64,000 nucleotides of DNA from Ferruginibacter sp. Lineage in GTDB: Bacteria; Bacteroidota; Bacteroidia; Chitinophagales; Chitinophagaceae. The DNA is taken from assembly GCA_016786725.1 (NCBI GenBank), contig JAEUVU010000013.1, positions 310,001-374,000 of the forward strand. Direction: 5' to 3'. Under the pieces are notes generated by a model, which saw nothing but the letters and a program-made list of their open reading frames with translations, was not told the DNA's origin and did no database searches. This document shows positions 7,733 to 17,673 of the stretch, piece after piece. Within the stretch, counting starts at the first letter, position 1. Every line of letters begins with the position of its first letter. The translations under genes and the position numbers were made by a program.

Positions 7733-9661
7733 TTACCTGATTATCATTACTGTTCCCTTAATCGGGTCTTTATCTTTTCCGGTTTTTATAACATAAGTAT
7801 AAATGCCATTCATGCAGGGCTTGCTGTTACAGGTTCCGTTCCAGGCTGCAGGAGCCTTATTGGTTTTAAAAACCAGTTGCCCATAGCGGTCAAAAACAAA
7901 AAGTTCAAACCCGGGGTAAGCTTCCAAAGCATTGATGTTCCAGGTATCATTTTTTCCGTCTGCATTTGGAGTAAATGCATTGGGAATAAAAATGTCGTTA
8001 TATACTTTTACAAACATGGTGTCGGCTACTGTATTGCAACCCGATGAGGCTGTAAGAATATAACTAAAATCTGAAGGTGGATTTATCAAAGGTTGGGTTG
8101 TGTAAATATCATCAATATATAATGGAGGCGACCAGGAATAGGAAATTCCCTGGCCTGTAACAGTGCCGGAAAGCTGAAGTTTTTGCCCTTTCAATATTGC
8201 TTTATCAGGCCCTGCATTAACGGAAGCCAGGGATGTTAAAGTGATGGTGGAAGTAGCAGTATCGGCACAGCCAAAGGCATTGGCAACAATTACACTATAC
8301 GCCGTTGTTTGTGCAGGCGAGGCTTTGGGGTTGAATATAGTGGCATTAGAAAGCCCTGCCGGCGGAATCCAAAAGTATGGAGGGCCGCCGGCTGCCAGTA
8401 ATTGTATACTGTCGCCCAAACAAATTGAAGCACTTGCAAAAGAAGTGCTGGCCAGGGGCGCAGGGTTAACAACAATTATTGTTGAATCTTTTTTGATGCA
8501 GCCAACCGCATTTGTTACCGTTACATAATATTTACCACCGTTGTTTAGCTGAATGTTTGTTAGCAGAAGTGGTGAACCGGATCCTGCAAATCCATTAGGG
8601 CCGTTCCACTGATACTGGCTGCCGCCTGTGGCTGTTAAAGTTATATTGGTTCTTTCACAAACAGGGCCGTTATTGATAACTGTTGTTACGGGAGTTGGGT
8701 TTATAATTACGCGGAGGGGTTCAGAATTTATTCTGCATTGCGGCGAACCCAAATTCCCGGTTTCTGAAACTGCCAGCCGGTATTCATAAATACCAGCCAG
8801 TGTATTGGCAGCAAATGTTTTTGATAGAGACAGGGTATTTTCTCCGGAAATATCAGCCCATGTATTGTTATTTATCCTTTCCTGCCATTGATATACGGGG
8901 TTATTAATTCCACCTGATACGGTACAGGTAAATGCATAATTGCCGCCGTTGCCTTCGCACAGCGATGTGGTGTTAGAAGCTACACCGGTTATTGAAGGGC
9001 TAAGCAAAGGGCCGCAGGGGCGAAAAGTGATATCATCAAGCGCCAGATCGTTACCGCATCCACCCTGTGCATTATTAAAAATGCGCAGCACAATATCTGT
9101 AACTCCAACAGGTGTTGTAAAGAAAAATCCATATTGTTTCCAGAGGGGAGATGAAAGGGGGGCTATGTTGCCCGTGTTATATGTTTGTAAAACGGCACCA
9201 TCAGTTTTTTCAATACTAAAAGTTAGATTTGGTTGATTTGAATTGCCGTTGCAGCCCGAAGAAAGAATTACATTCATGATCCAGGCCGCAAATTCGAATG
9301 TAGTGTTGCCACATAAAGCTCTTACGGTATCAAGGTAAAATGCACTGGGTTGAACAGATGCATTAACCAACATAAAATATCCATTGGGGTTACCGGTATG
9401 GTCGCCGTTAAAGCTGTGCCAGGTATTGCCAAAACAGCTACTGGTACTATTTCTTACAGTATAGAAACCGTCATTCGGGCAATCGTTAGCTGAGTATTGA
9501 TAAGTGGTGGTTGCCGCGGCTAATGGAGGACCAGGGTTTGTACCACTCCCGAAAGTATTGTTTACAATAGGGTCGCCCAGACTGCCCAGGCATAGCTGCC
9601 CATTACAAATATTAATTGCAGAAAAAAAAATTAAGATAAGAGTAAATTTTTTTTGCTTCAT
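7733..9661 (-). CDS. Secreted protein with T9SS type B (CHU_C) sorting domain
   Basis: A 642-residue exported protein with a signal peptide (MKQKKFTLILIFFSAINICNG). Residues about 30-210 form a beta-rich, Cys-containing N-terminal domain (GNTTFEFAAWIMNV, GCGNDLALDDITFRPCG) like those binding glycans or ligands. Several Ig-like/PKD-type beta domains follow (GNGGNYAFTCTVSGG, ITLTATGGSQYQW, LQLSGTVTGQGISYSW). The last 85 residues (IFIPNAFTPNADGKNDTW, FDRYGQLVF, NGIYTYVI) are the gliding-motility-associated C-terminal domain that directs export by the type IX system. It converges with the kinase gene, four bases apart, and is divergent from the ECF sigma gene. It is probably a surface adhesin; ligand unknown. 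Confidence 0.88.
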   Translation of the reverse strand: MKQKKFTLILIFFSAINICNGQLCLGSLGDPIVNNTFGSGTNPGPPLAAATTTYQYSANDCPNDGFYTVRNSTSSCFGNTWHSFNGDHTGNPNGYFMLVNASVQPSAFYLDTVRALCGNTTFEFAAWIMNVILSSGCNGNSNQPNLTFSIEKTDGAVLQTYNTGNIAPLSSPLWKQYGFFFTTPVGVTDIVLRIFNNAQGGCGNDLALDDITFRPCGPLLSPSITGVASNTTSLCEGNGGNYAFTCTVSGGINNPVYQWQERINNNTWADISGENTLSLSKTFAANTLAGIYEYRLAVSETGNLGSPQCRINSEPLRVIINPTPVTTVINNGPVCERTNITLTATGGSQYQWNGPNGFAGSGSPLLLTNIQLNNGGKYYVTVTNAVGCIKKDSTIIVVNPAPLASTSFASASICLGDSIQLLAAGGPPYFWIPPAGLSNATIFNPKASPAQTTAYSVIVANAFGCADTATSTITLTSLASVNAGPDKAILKGQKLQLSGTVTGQGISYSWSPPLYIDDIYTTQPLINPPSDFSYILTASSGCNTVADTMFVKVYNDIFIPNAFTPNADGKNDTWNINALEAYPGFELFVFDRYGQLVFKTNKAPAAWNGTCNSKPCMNGIYTYVIKTGKDKDPIKGTVMIIR

Positions 9662-9804
9662 TGATTTATGCTAAGTTATACAATCAATTTTTTAAAACAT
9701 CAGGCCATTTTACAAATTACACATATAGAAACTATACGGATTTCAATGAAAACCTGAAAATTGAGAATGGCGGTTATTTAATAAATTCTTACCTTCAATT
9801 ATTG

Positions 9805-10395
9805 ATGCTTGCTAACGAACTCATACACCATTTAATTAATGAGATTGCTTTACACAACAGTGAAAAAGCATATAAAACACTGTTCATGCAAATGCATGAA
9901 AGCCTGGTTGATTTTGCAACGTCCATATTAAATTCAACAGAAGACGCAGAAGAGGTTGTATCTGACTTTTTTATTGTTATATGGCAACGAAGGGCCCTGC
10001 TGCGTGCAATAGAAAACCCCAGGATGTATTTTTTTACGGGGGTTAAAAATGCAGCGCTAAACAAGCTAAAATCCCTTAAAAACACACGGAATAAAAATAT
10101 TGAATGGGAAACTTCCCTAAAGAGCGTGTTTTTTAATCCGGAAGAACTGATGCTTTCTGCCGAAATTGTGAAGGAGGTAATGAAGGCTGTTAATGATCTA
10201 CCGCCTAAGTGCAGAGCAATTTTTAAATTAGTAAAAGAAGAAGGCCTTAAATACGCTGAAGTGGCAAGCCTGCTGGATATCTCAGTTAAAACCGTAGAAG
10301 CCCAGATGGTCATAGCCCTTCGCAGAATAAAAACCCACAGTGAATTTAAAAACCAGTTCCCCGAGCTGCATTATATCCTTACCCAAAAAAAATAA
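9805..10395 (+). CDS. FecI-type ECF sigma factor of the polysaccharide locus
   Basis: A 196-residue ECF sigma-70 factor. Region 2 (residues about 20-85) includes SLVDFATSILNSTEDAEEVVSDFF and region 4 (about 130-185) includes DLPPKCRAIFKLVKEEGLKYAEVASLLDISVKTVEAQM. An in-frame TTG at 9661 would add 48 residues without homology to the family, so ATG 9805 is chosen; this gives the usual length. FecR, then SusC with an STN domain, follow downstream: the classical order for trans-envelope signalling, in which glycan binding at SusC releases the sigma factor to transcribe the locus. The role in this locus is inferred from order; the family is sure. Confidence 0.9.
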   Translation: MLANELIHHLINEIALHNSEKAYKTLFMQMHESLVDFATSILNSTEDAEEVVSDFFIVIWQRRALLRAIENPRMYFFTGVKNAALNKLKSLKNTRNKNIEWETSLKSVFFNPEELMLSAEIVKEVMKAVNDLPPKCRAIFKLVKEEGLKYAEVASLLDISVKTVEAQMVIALRRIKTHSEFKNQFPELHYILTQKK

Positions 10396-10462
10396 ACTTT
10401 CTTTTAGGGGTATCACATTGTTTTTATTGTCTTATTGCTAACTTATCATCAATTTTTTTTAA

Positions 10463-11608
10463 TTGAAAGAAGAAAAGTACTGGATTTTATTGTCAAAAAA
10501 GATAACCGGCGAAGCTAATGCCGGCGAACTGGAGGCATTGGAAGAACTTATAAATGCCAATCCGGAGTGGAGATCCATTATGGAAAACCTCCAGGAACTC
10601 TGGAATTCCAAACCTGCACAGGCAGGTGGGGTTAGTTACCAGAAAAAGGAAGATGCCTACCTGATTCACATCAACAGGTTGAAAGAAAAGGCGCCGGATT
10701 TTAAAGCAAGCGCCGAACCATTTGCCAACGAAGCAAATATTGACTTTCAAGCTCAAGAAAAAAAACCATTTTATAAGCATTGGATCAGTTACGCAACTGC
10801 GGCTGCACTTATTGCAGGTATCTTCTTTATATATCAATTTGCTGCCAAAGAAGATCATAAAGAAATCGCCTCTCTCAAAAAGCCGGCTAATGAAATAAAC
10901 ATTAACCCGGGATCAAGGACCCGGATTCAACTGCCGGATGGATCGCTGGTATGGATAAATTCAGGCAGCAGGTTAACCTACGACAACTCATTTAAAGGCA
11001 ACAGCAGAGAAGTGCTGCTGGACGGCGAAGCCTATTTTGATGTAGTTAAGGATGCGAAGCATCCCTTTATAGTACATACATCTGGTATTGATATAAAGGT
11101 GTTGGGAACCGCTTTTAATGTAAAAGCCTATAAAGCCGAACCCGTTATTGAAGCCACTTTAATACATGGATCTATTGAAGTGATTAATCAAAACCGGCCC
11201 GGTGCTCCAGGCGTTATGCTGAAGCCACACGAAAAACTTATTTACAATAAATTTCCTGTTGCTGATACCAGGGACCAGCGTGCAGATGTAACCATACCTG
11301 CTGAGGACGAAGCGTATTCTATTACTATTAAACCCCTGAATAAGAATATTGCCGATACCGATATTACTGAAACGGCCTGGGTTTATAACAAGCTAACTTT
11401 TGAAGATGAAAGGTTTGAAGACCTGGCGTTGAAAATGGAAAGATGGTACGACTTAAAAATTACTTTTGAAAGTGAAAAACTGAAGGAATACCGGGTTAGC
11501 GGTTCATTTGTAAATGAAACGCCCGAAGAAGCCTTTAATGAACTTAAATTTCTGTTGCCTTTCAAATATTCAATAAAGAATAAAGAAGTAAAAATTATGA
11601 GAAAATAA
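10463..11608 (+). CDS. FecR-family anti-sigma factor
   Basis: A 381-residue inner-membrane regulator. The cytoplasmic N-terminal domain (residues 1-105, WILLSKKITGEANAGELEALE) would hold the sigma factor, a single membrane helix spans about 107-129 (YATAAALIAGIFFIYQFAA), and the periplasmic part carries the FecR domain (INPGSRTRIQLPDGSLVWIN, SREVLLDGEAYFDV) and a DUF4974 C-terminal domain (VSGSFVNETPEEAFNELKFLL). The start is TTG at 10463: the next ATG would remove most of the sigma-binding domain, so the rare start is preferred. It lies 67 bases after the sigma gene and 98 before susC. The STN domain of SusC is its expected signalling partner. Confidence 0.9.
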   Translation: MKEEKYWILLSKKITGEANAGELEALEELINANPEWRSIMENLQELWNSKPAQAGGVSYQKKEDAYLIHINRLKEKAPDFKASAEPFANEANIDFQAQEKKPFYKHWISYATAAALIAGIFFIYQFAAKEDHKEIASLKKPANEININPGSRTRIQLPDGSLVWINSGSRLTYDNSFKGNSREVLLDGEAYFDVVKDAKHPFIVHTSGIDIKVLGTAFNVKAYKAEPVIEATLIHGSIEVINQNRPGAPGVMLKPHEKLIYNKFPVADTRDQRADVTIPAEDEAYSITIKPLNKNIADTDITETAWVYNKLTFEDERFEDLALKMERWYDLKITFESEKLKEYRVSGSFVNETPEEAFNELKFLLPFKYSIKNKEVKIMRK

Positions 11609-11649
11609 AAACGGGAAATGTTGCAGCATTCCCCGTAAAAAATAAGTAG

Positions 11650-11688
11650 CAAACGGACACTGCTTTATGCGGCCCGCTTGTATTTTTT
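11650..11688 (+). terminator. Possible terminator or attenuator between fecR and susC
   Basis: Arms CAAACGG (11650-11656) and CCGCTTG (11674-11680), with one mismatch, are followed by TATTTTTT. A second hairpin with 10-bp arms (9 of 10 paired) lies just upstream at about 11609-11634. Together they could uncouple high susC expression from the sigma/anti-sigma pair. Moderate support only. Confidence 0.4.
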
Positions 11689-11706
11689 AACACCAAAACC
11701 AAATAT

Positions 11707-14700
11707 ATGCAAAAAAGTGTACTTACGGGCCGGAAAAACGGGCCAGGGACGCTTCTAAAAACACTGCTTGTTATGAAGCTCGCCATTATTATTTTGTTCG
11801 CTACCAGTTTGCAGGTAAAAGCTAACCCGGCCATAGGCCAGCGGGTAAGCCTTAACCTGAAGCAAACAGAGATCAGGAAAGTTTTGAGGATGATAGAAGA
11901 CGATGGGCATTACCGTTTTCTGTTTAATTCAAAACTGAAGGCATTAAAAAATAAAACAGATTTTTCTGCCCAAAACCTTACTGTTTCCGAATCGCTCAAC
12001 AAATTATTCAACGGAAGCAACCTTACTTACAAATTACTGGAGAATAATGTGGTTGTTGTTTTTTCTACCAATGAAGAAGAAAACGACAAGATTAAAGTAA
12101 CCGGGCGTGTCACGGGAAGCGATGGAATGCCTGTTGCAGGTGCCTCGGTTGTACAAAAAGGCAGCAGTACCGGTACATCTACCGACAACAACGGTGTATA
12201 TACCATAACTGTTGATGATAATGCCACCCTGCTGATAACCAGTATTGGTTATGAAGCCCAGGAAGTAAAAGTAAGCGGCCGTTCTGTTATAGATATAAGG
12301 TTACTTGCTTCTACCAGGCAGTTTGATGAAGTAGTTGTGATAGGTTACGGAACTGCCAGCAAAAGAGACCTTACAGGAAGTATTACAAAAGTAAAGGGCG
12401 AAACCATTTCGGTTCAGCCAAACAGTAATGCACTTTCTTCATTACAGAATAAAGTTGCAGGTGTTAACATAGTAAATTCTGCCGTACCTGGTTCAACACC
12501 GGATATCAGGATAAGGGGTACTATCAGTATCGGCAGTATCAGGCCGGTATATATTGTTGATGGTATCTTCAATGATAATATTGATTTTGTAAACCCAAGT
12601 GAAATTGAAAGTATCGAAGTATTGAAAGATGCATCTTCACTCGCTATTTTTGGTATCAAAGGCGCTGCAGGCGCTATTATAGTAACAACTAAAAAAGCTA
12701 AGGCCGGCCAGGTAAATATCAATTTTAATACTACTTATGGAGCTAAAAAATTAGTAGATAAGATTGAACTCGCAAATGGTGACGAATTCCGCAGCCTGGC
12801 AACATTTGAGGCTAATAACCGTGTTTTTGACGACCCCAGTAATACATCTTACCTGAGTTTTATAAACAATGTTGGTGGCCCGGGTTTATCAGCCTTCCCC
12901 GGCAATACCGACTGGATTGATGCAGTTACCCGTACAGCAAAATTCAGTAACACCAACCTGAGTATTGATGGCAGTACTGACAAAAACAGGTTCCATTTTG
13001 GTTTAGGCTACAGTTATGATGAAGGCCTTGTGAAGCATGTAAAATACGAACGCCTTAACCTGAATGTGAATGATGAGTTTAAAGTAAGCAAACGTATTAA
13101 AATTGGATTTGGGGTAATAGGCTCCAAAGAAAAACTTCCTTACAATAGCGGCGCATTGGAAAATGCAAGAAGATCATTACCCATTGTTCCCTCTGAAACC
13201 AAACAGTTTTATACCAAAAATCCTTACGGTGTTGATTCTGGTTTTTATAACCTGTACTCAAACACCCCAATCATCCAGAATTCAGAAACCAATCCATTGG
13301 CCACCCTGGAAAACAACTGGGATAAAAAAATTGATGATAAATACAGGCTTGTTGGTAACTTCTTTGTTGATTTGAATGTTACTAAAGACCTTAATTTTAG
13401 AGCTACCTGGTATGCCGATATGAGCTGGCGTAACAACAGGGAGTACACACCTTTGTACGACCTGTACGATCCTACTGCTGCAACACCGGCTACTGCCATA
13501 TTCAACAAAAATGCACTTACTGCAGTAAGGCAGGATCTTATTAACATGCGTAATTTTCAGCAGGATTATATTGCTACTTATAAAAAGAAATTCAGGGATC
13601 ATTCAGTTACTTTAACTGGTGGCTTTACAACTTACTATCACTATTACGAACAGGTAAGTGCCACATTAACACAAAAAACCCCCGGTGTAAATATCATCCC
13701 CAACAATAAAAGATTCTGGTATCTTAACTCAGGTTTTGGAGATACAAGAACTATAATTGCCCCTTCAACTTTCCAGGATGAATATGCTACAGTTTCAGGA
13801 CTGGGAAGATTGTTTTACAATTACAAAAACAAGTACTATCTCACAGGAAGTTACCGCAGGGATGGTTCAAGCCAGATCAACCGTGAATATTCAAAAAAAT
13901 GGCAAGGTTTCTGGGCCATCGGTTTAGGATGGGAAATAAGCAAGGAGAAATTTATGGATAATCTTAAGTTCGTAAATTATCTGAAAATAAAAGGATCAAC
14001 CGGGGTATTGGGTAACTATACTACACAAAACAGGGCTTATCCGGCTTATCCCGGTATTTCCAGCAATTCATCGGCTGTATTTGGAGATAACCTGATACCG
14101 GTTATTACACCTGATTATGAGGTGGACCCTAACCTTAAATGGGAAACAGTACAGGCAACAGAAGTTGGTATTGAAGGAGACTTTTTAAACAACCGTTTAC
14201 ATTTTGAAGCAAATTATTATCACAAAAAAACAAAGAATATTCTTTACATCCCTTCAGCTTCCGGTAATGCTTTGCCAAGATTAACCAATGTAGGAGATAT
14301 CGAAAACAAAGGTTTTGAATTTACCGCAGGATGGACTCAGAAATTATACAAAGACCTGACCCTGGTAGCAACGGGTAACCTTACCACTTACAAAAACAAG
14401 GTATTATATCTTGCAAATCCTAACAGAAATCCATCTTCAAGCGAACAAACACCAAACCAGGCCGAAACCGGGTTCCCTATTGGTTATTTTTATGGGCTTG
14501 TTGCAGATGGTATTTATCAGTCTTATGCAGATATTCTGGCTTCGCCGGTGAACACAATCAACGGTGGTGGTGTTAAACCAGGAGACCTTAAATACAAAGA
14601 CCTGGATGGCAATGGCATCATTGATGATAAAGACAGGACAAATATTGGAAATCCAACACCAGATTTTACCTATGGATTGAACCTTGCTTTCAAATACAAA

Positions 14701-15147
14701 GCAGTTGATCTTAGTGTTGATCTTGCAGGCAGCTACGGAGCAGAGATATACAGGGTTTGGGGTACATCTGAGCAAAAGAACTCGGTGTATAATTATCCAA
14801 AATATTATACTGAAGCATGGACAGCGGCAGGTACTTCTAACTGGGTTCCTATTGTAAACTCAAGCCACCTGGTTAACCGTGCCCCTTCTACTTATGGTAT
14901 TGAAGATGGAAGCTACTTCAGAATAAGAAACCTGAGCCTTGGTTATACATTGAATAAACTGCCAAGAATAACACATATTAAAAATCTGCGTCTTTCGGCC
15001 TCAGTACAAAACCTGAAAACATGGAAGCGTAACATAGGTTATTCTCCTGAATTTGCCGGCGATGCATTAGGCTTTGGGATGGACTTTGGCGGTGCAGGAA
15101 GCGCTTTACCAAGAGTAATGACTGTAGGATTAAACGTTAACTTCTAA
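11707..15147 (+). CDS. susC: SusC-type TonB-dependent receptor with N-terminal STN signalling domain
   Basis: An outer-membrane active importer of 1146 residues for oligosaccharides, powered by TonB. After a signal segment (about 1-40) comes the STN domain (about 42-115, VSLNLKQTEIRKVLRMIE), which contacts FecR. A carboxypeptidase-regulatory-like domain (about 130-200, GRVTGSDGMPVAGASVVQKG), the plug (about 215-330, VVVIGYGTASKRDLTGSI) and a 22-strand barrel ending in VMTVGLNVNF with terminal Phe follow. SusD begins 26 bases later. The N-terminus looks extended (MQKSVLTGRKNGPGTLLKTL); a later ATG at 11773 (MKLAIIILFATSLQVKA) would be a more normal signal peptide. The family is sure; the glycan is inferred from the neighbours. 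Confidence 0.95.
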   Translation: MQKSVLTGRKNGPGTLLKTLLVMKLAIIILFATSLQVKANPAIGQRVSLNLKQTEIRKVLRMIEDDGHYRFLFNSKLKALKNKTDFSAQNLTVSESLNKLFNGSNLTYKLLENNVVVVFSTNEEENDKIKVTGRVTGSDGMPVAGASVVQKGSSTGTSTDNNGVYTITVDDNATLLITSIGYEAQEVKVSGRSVIDIRLLASTRQFDEVVVIGYGTASKRDLTGSITKVKGETISVQPNSNALSSLQNKVAGVNIVNSAVPGSTPDIRIRGTISIGSIRPVYIVDGIFNDNIDFVNPSEIESIEVLKDASSLAIFGIKGAAGAIIVTTKKAKAGQVNINFNTTYGAKKLVDKIELANGDEFRSLATFEANNRVFDDPSNTSYLSFINNVGGPGLSAFPGNTDWIDAVTRTAKFSNTNLSIDGSTDKNRFHFGLGYSYDEGLVKHVKYERLNLNVNDEFKVSKRIKIGFGVIGSKEKLPYNSGALENARRSLPIVPSETKQFYTKNPYGVDSGFYNLYSNTPIIQNSETNPLATLENNWDKKIDDKYRLVGNFFVDLNVTKDLNFRATWYADMSWRNNREYTPLYDLYDPTAATPATAIFNKNALTAVRQDLINMRNFQQDYIATYKKKFRDHSVTLTGGFTTYYHYYEQVSATLTQKTPGVNIIPNNKRFWYLNSGFGDTRTIIAPSTFQDEYATVSGLGRLFYNYKNKYYLTGSYRRDGSSQINREYSKKWQGFWAIGLGWEISKEKFMDNLKFVNYLKIKGSTGVLGNYTTQNRAYPAYPGISSNSSAVFGDNLIPVITPDYEVDPNLKWETVQATEVGIEGDFLNNRLHFEANYYHKKTKNILYIPSASGNALPRLTNVGDIENKGFEFTAGWTQKLYKDLTLVATGNLTTYKNKVLYLANPNRNPSSSEQTPNQAETGFPIGYFYGLVADGIYQSYADILASPVNTINGGGVKPGDLKYKDLDGNGIIDDKDRTNIGNPTPDFTYGLNLAFKYKAVDLSVDLAGSYGAEIYRVWGTSEQKNSVYNYPKYYTEAWTAAGTSNWVPIVNSSHLVNRAPSTYGIEDGSYFRIRNLSLGYTLNKLPRITHIKNLRLSASVQNLKTWKRNIGYSPEFAGDALGFGMDFGGAGSALPRVMTVGLNVNF

Positions 15148-15173
15148 TTCTGTAAAAAATTAAAATTTCGAAA

Positions 15174-16691
15174 ATGAGAACATATAAAAAACAGGTAGCC
15201 GGGTTTGTAATTGCAGCTTCGGTTATTGCCCTCTTTGGAGGATGTAAAAAATTTCTGGACAGGGAACCCTTAAGTATTGCCCAGATTGATGTGAGTGTTG
15301 GAGCGTTGGAAGGTAAAACAGTTGGTTTGTATGGCGCCATCCGTAACTCTGCTGCCCAGCCATATTGCGGAGATGGTTTTCAGGGCATAGCCTACATTGC
15401 TATGAATGGCTTCCGCTCTGATGATGCAGAAATAGTAGCTGATCCCGGAGCTTCGGCCTGGCATCAGACATACGATAATTTCCAATACACCAAAGATGAC
15501 TGGGGTGCTGGTTTATATTGGGATAAGCATTACATATTTATAGGGCTGTGTAATGATATACTGGACGAAGCGGTAAAGCAAAACTTAACCGATCCGGCTT
15601 CAGTAATCAATACTGCAGAGGCAAGGTTCTTCAGGGCATACTCTTATTTCGACCTGGTAAGAACTTACGGTTCGGTACCTAAAATTGATTTTAAAGTGAA
15701 TACGCCTGCCGAAGGCCAGATTGTAAAATCTGATACAGCAGCAATTTATGCACTCATAAATGATGATCTTACTTTTGCAGAACAAAACCTGCCTGTTAAC
15801 TGGGACCCAAAATATGCCGGAAGGGCTAATAAATGGGCTGCAAAAAGCCTGCATGCAAAAGTATTGCTACAACAGCGCCGCTATGCAGAAGCATTGGCCA
15901 TTTGCAGAGATGTAATAAACAACGGCCCCTTCACTCTGTATTCTCCTTACTGGAAAATGTTTAAAAAAGAAGGGGAGCTTTGCCCTGAATCTATTTTTGA
16001 AATACAGGCACATAAAACTGCCGGTGATGGAAACACTTACTGGAGCAGGCTTGGCCAGTCCCAGGGTGTAAGGGGTTCCGGTACCTGGGATCTTGGATGG
16101 GGATGGAATACCCCAACACCTAACCTGGTTGGGGCATACGAAGCAGGAGATGTTAGGAGAGAAGCTACTATTCTATACTCTAATCAAAGTGATGGCGGTA
16201 CTAATACAGGTGGTTACGGAGCCACACTTCCAAACCTTACCAATGCATTGTACTGGAACAAAAAAGTGTATAATCAATATAGCGATTACCTGGCAGCAGG
16301 ATTAGGTACCCCCAATAATGAAGCACAAAATACCTGGGTTAACCAGCGGGTACTTCGTCTTTCAGATGTATTGCTGATGGGTGCAGAAGCTGCCAATGAA
16401 ACAGGAGCAGGAAACCCTGATGCGGTAACCTGGGTTAACAGGGTACGTAACCGTGCAGGTCTTGGTAATATAGCTTTTGTAAGCCAGGCACAAATGCGTA
16501 CTGTCATCAAACAGGAAAGAAGGGTGGAATTTGCGATGGAATTTGAGCGTTTCTTTGATCTTGTAAGATATGGTGATGCCACAAGTGTACTGGGAGCAAA
16601 CGGTTATCAAAATAAACACCGTTATTATCCGATACCTACTTCTGCATTAAATTCTAACCCAAAACTGGTTCAAAACCCGGAATGGCCATAA
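15174..16691 (+). CDS. susD: SusD/RagB-type surface glycan-binding lipoprotein
   Basis: A 505-residue lipoprotein that caps the SusC barrel and binds the incoming oligosaccharide. It has a lipoprotein signal peptide (IALFGGCKKFLDREP, lipid-bearing Cys near residue 24), TPR-like helices (AEARFFRAYSYFDLVRTYGSVP, ANKWAAKSLHAKVLLQQRRYAEAL) and the usual SusD C-terminal sequence (VNRVRNRAGL, IKQERRVEFAMEFERFFDLVRYGDA, YPIPTSALNSNPKLVQNP). Length and motif order are typical. It is co-transcribed with susC and followed 30 bases later by a lectin-like lipoprotein. Confidence 0.95.
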   Translation: MRTYKKQVAGFVIAASVIALFGGCKKFLDREPLSIAQIDVSVGALEGKTVGLYGAIRNSAAQPYCGDGFQGIAYIAMNGFRSDDAEIVADPGASAWHQTYDNFQYTKDDWGAGLYWDKHYIFIGLCNDILDEAVKQNLTDPASVINTAEARFFRAYSYFDLVRTYGSVPKIDFKVNTPAEGQIVKSDTAAIYALINDDLTFAEQNLPVNWDPKYAGRANKWAAKSLHAKVLLQQRRYAEALAICRDVINNGPFTLYSPYWKMFKKEGELCPESIFEIQAHKTAGDGNTYWSRLGQSQGVRGSGTWDLGWGWNTPTPNLVGAYEAGDVRREATILYSNQSDGGTNTGGYGATLPNLTNALYWNKKVYNQYSDYLAAGLGTPNNEAQNTWVNQRVLRLSDVLLMGAEAANETGAGNPDAVTWVNRVRNRAGLGNIAFVSQAQMRTVIKQERRVEFAMEFERFFDLVRYGDATSVLGANGYQNKHRYYPIPTSALNSNPKLVQNPEWP

Positions 16692-16721
16692 CATAATTTA
16701 TAAACTTAAAAAATAACAATC

Positions 16722-17567
16722 ATGCAAAAAAAGTTTCAACAGTTGTTCGCAGCAATAGCAATGATATTGGTTGCGGTATCTTGCCAGAAAATGGACAAGC
16801 CTGAACTGGGTACTTATCCTGTAGATGCCAATTCGCCTACAGGTCCGCTGAAGTTTTATGTAGCTTTTGACGGAAGCAGCAGCAATCCGCTGATGAATGC
16901 AGTGGACAGCATCAGGGCTACTTTCCCTTCTGATAATCCCTTTACCAATGCCGGCGGTATAGCCGGAAAAGGGGTAACAGGCGTTAACCAGAAATTTATT
17001 AAGTACCCTTCATTTAATACATGGGCAGGAAGCAGCAGTGTTTCCATATCTGTGTGGTTTAAACAAGACGGGCAAACAAAGAATAACAATGGCACCAATG
17101 GACCCGCCTATATCTATTCAATAAAAGCCGTTGATGGTTTTCACTGGAGCAATGCCGTTAACTTCCTGTTCCTGGAAGGAAACAATACAGCCTGTGCAGT
17201 TAAAAGCCAGTTTGTAAGCATTGGTTCCGATAACTGGTTTACATGGGAAGGCGGGCAAATGATAGCCGGGTTATGCGACAATCAATGGCATCACATGGTG
17301 CTTACCTACGATGAAACAAACAGCTCTGCAAAACTGTATATTGATGGCGTGCAGAACCCTAATGTAAAAACCTGGGGAACCCATGGCCCTTTAAAACTTG
17401 CCACCACCAAAATCAGTGAGTACCGTGTAGGAGCCGGTCCATCAAATAGTTTTGCATCAGACGACTGGCTGGCGTGCAGTTTTAAAGGAGGTCTTGATCA
17501 GCTCAGAATGTACGGTGTAGCCTTAACATCAGCTGAGGTTCAGGCTCTTTATGCAAGCAAACGTTAA
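16722..17567 (+). CDS. LamG/concanavalin-like surface glycan-binding lipoprotein
   Basis: A 281-residue lipoprotein (signal peptide ending ILVAVSCQKMDKPE). Residues about 45-281 form one laminin-G/concanavalin A-like beta-sandwich: FYVAFDGSSSNPLMNAVDSIRA at the start, VSISVWFKQDG, the typical QWHHMVLTYDETNSSAKLYIDG, and GGLDQLRMYGVALTSAEVQALY at the end. Its place directly after susD is that of an accessory surface glycan-binding protein (SusE/F position). There are no catalytic residues to suggest an enzyme. A terminator-like hairpin follows. Confidence 0.85.
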   Translation: MQKKFQQLFAAIAMILVAVSCQKMDKPELGTYPVDANSPTGPLKFYVAFDGSSSNPLMNAVDSIRATFPSDNPFTNAGGIAGKGVTGVNQKFIKYPSFNTWAGSSSVSISVWFKQDGQTKNNNGTNGPAYIYSIKAVDGFHWSNAVNFLFLEGNNTACAVKSQFVSIGSDNWFTWEGGQMIAGLCDNQWHHMVLTYDETNSSAKLYIDGVQNPNVKTWGTHGPLKLATTKISEYRVGAGPSNSFASDDWLACSFKGGLDQLRMYGVALTSAEVQALYASKR

Positions 17568-17615
17568 TCATCATTCAACGCTGTTAGTTTCATAAATCAA
17601 GTTTCATGCGCAATC

Positions 17616-17651
17616 AAAGAGGGCCGAACAATTTTGTTTGGCTCTTTTTTT
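17616..17651 (+). terminator. Terminator-like hairpin after the susCD/lectin genes
   Basis: AAAGAG (17616-17621) pairs with CTCTTT (17642-17647). After a two-base bulge, CCGAAC pairs with GTTTGG (one G-T pair), and a run of Ts follows to 17651. It separates the binding and import genes from the long run of enzyme genes and would allow partial read-through, giving more SusCD than enzymes. Confidence 0.6.
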
Positions 17652-17673
17652 CTCTCTAAAAGATACAGATCTG

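Noticed and set aside
9661..9804. TTG-started N-terminal extension of 48 residues on the FecI-type sigma factor
   Set aside because: The extension has no family counterpart and the ATG at 9805 gives the normal length.
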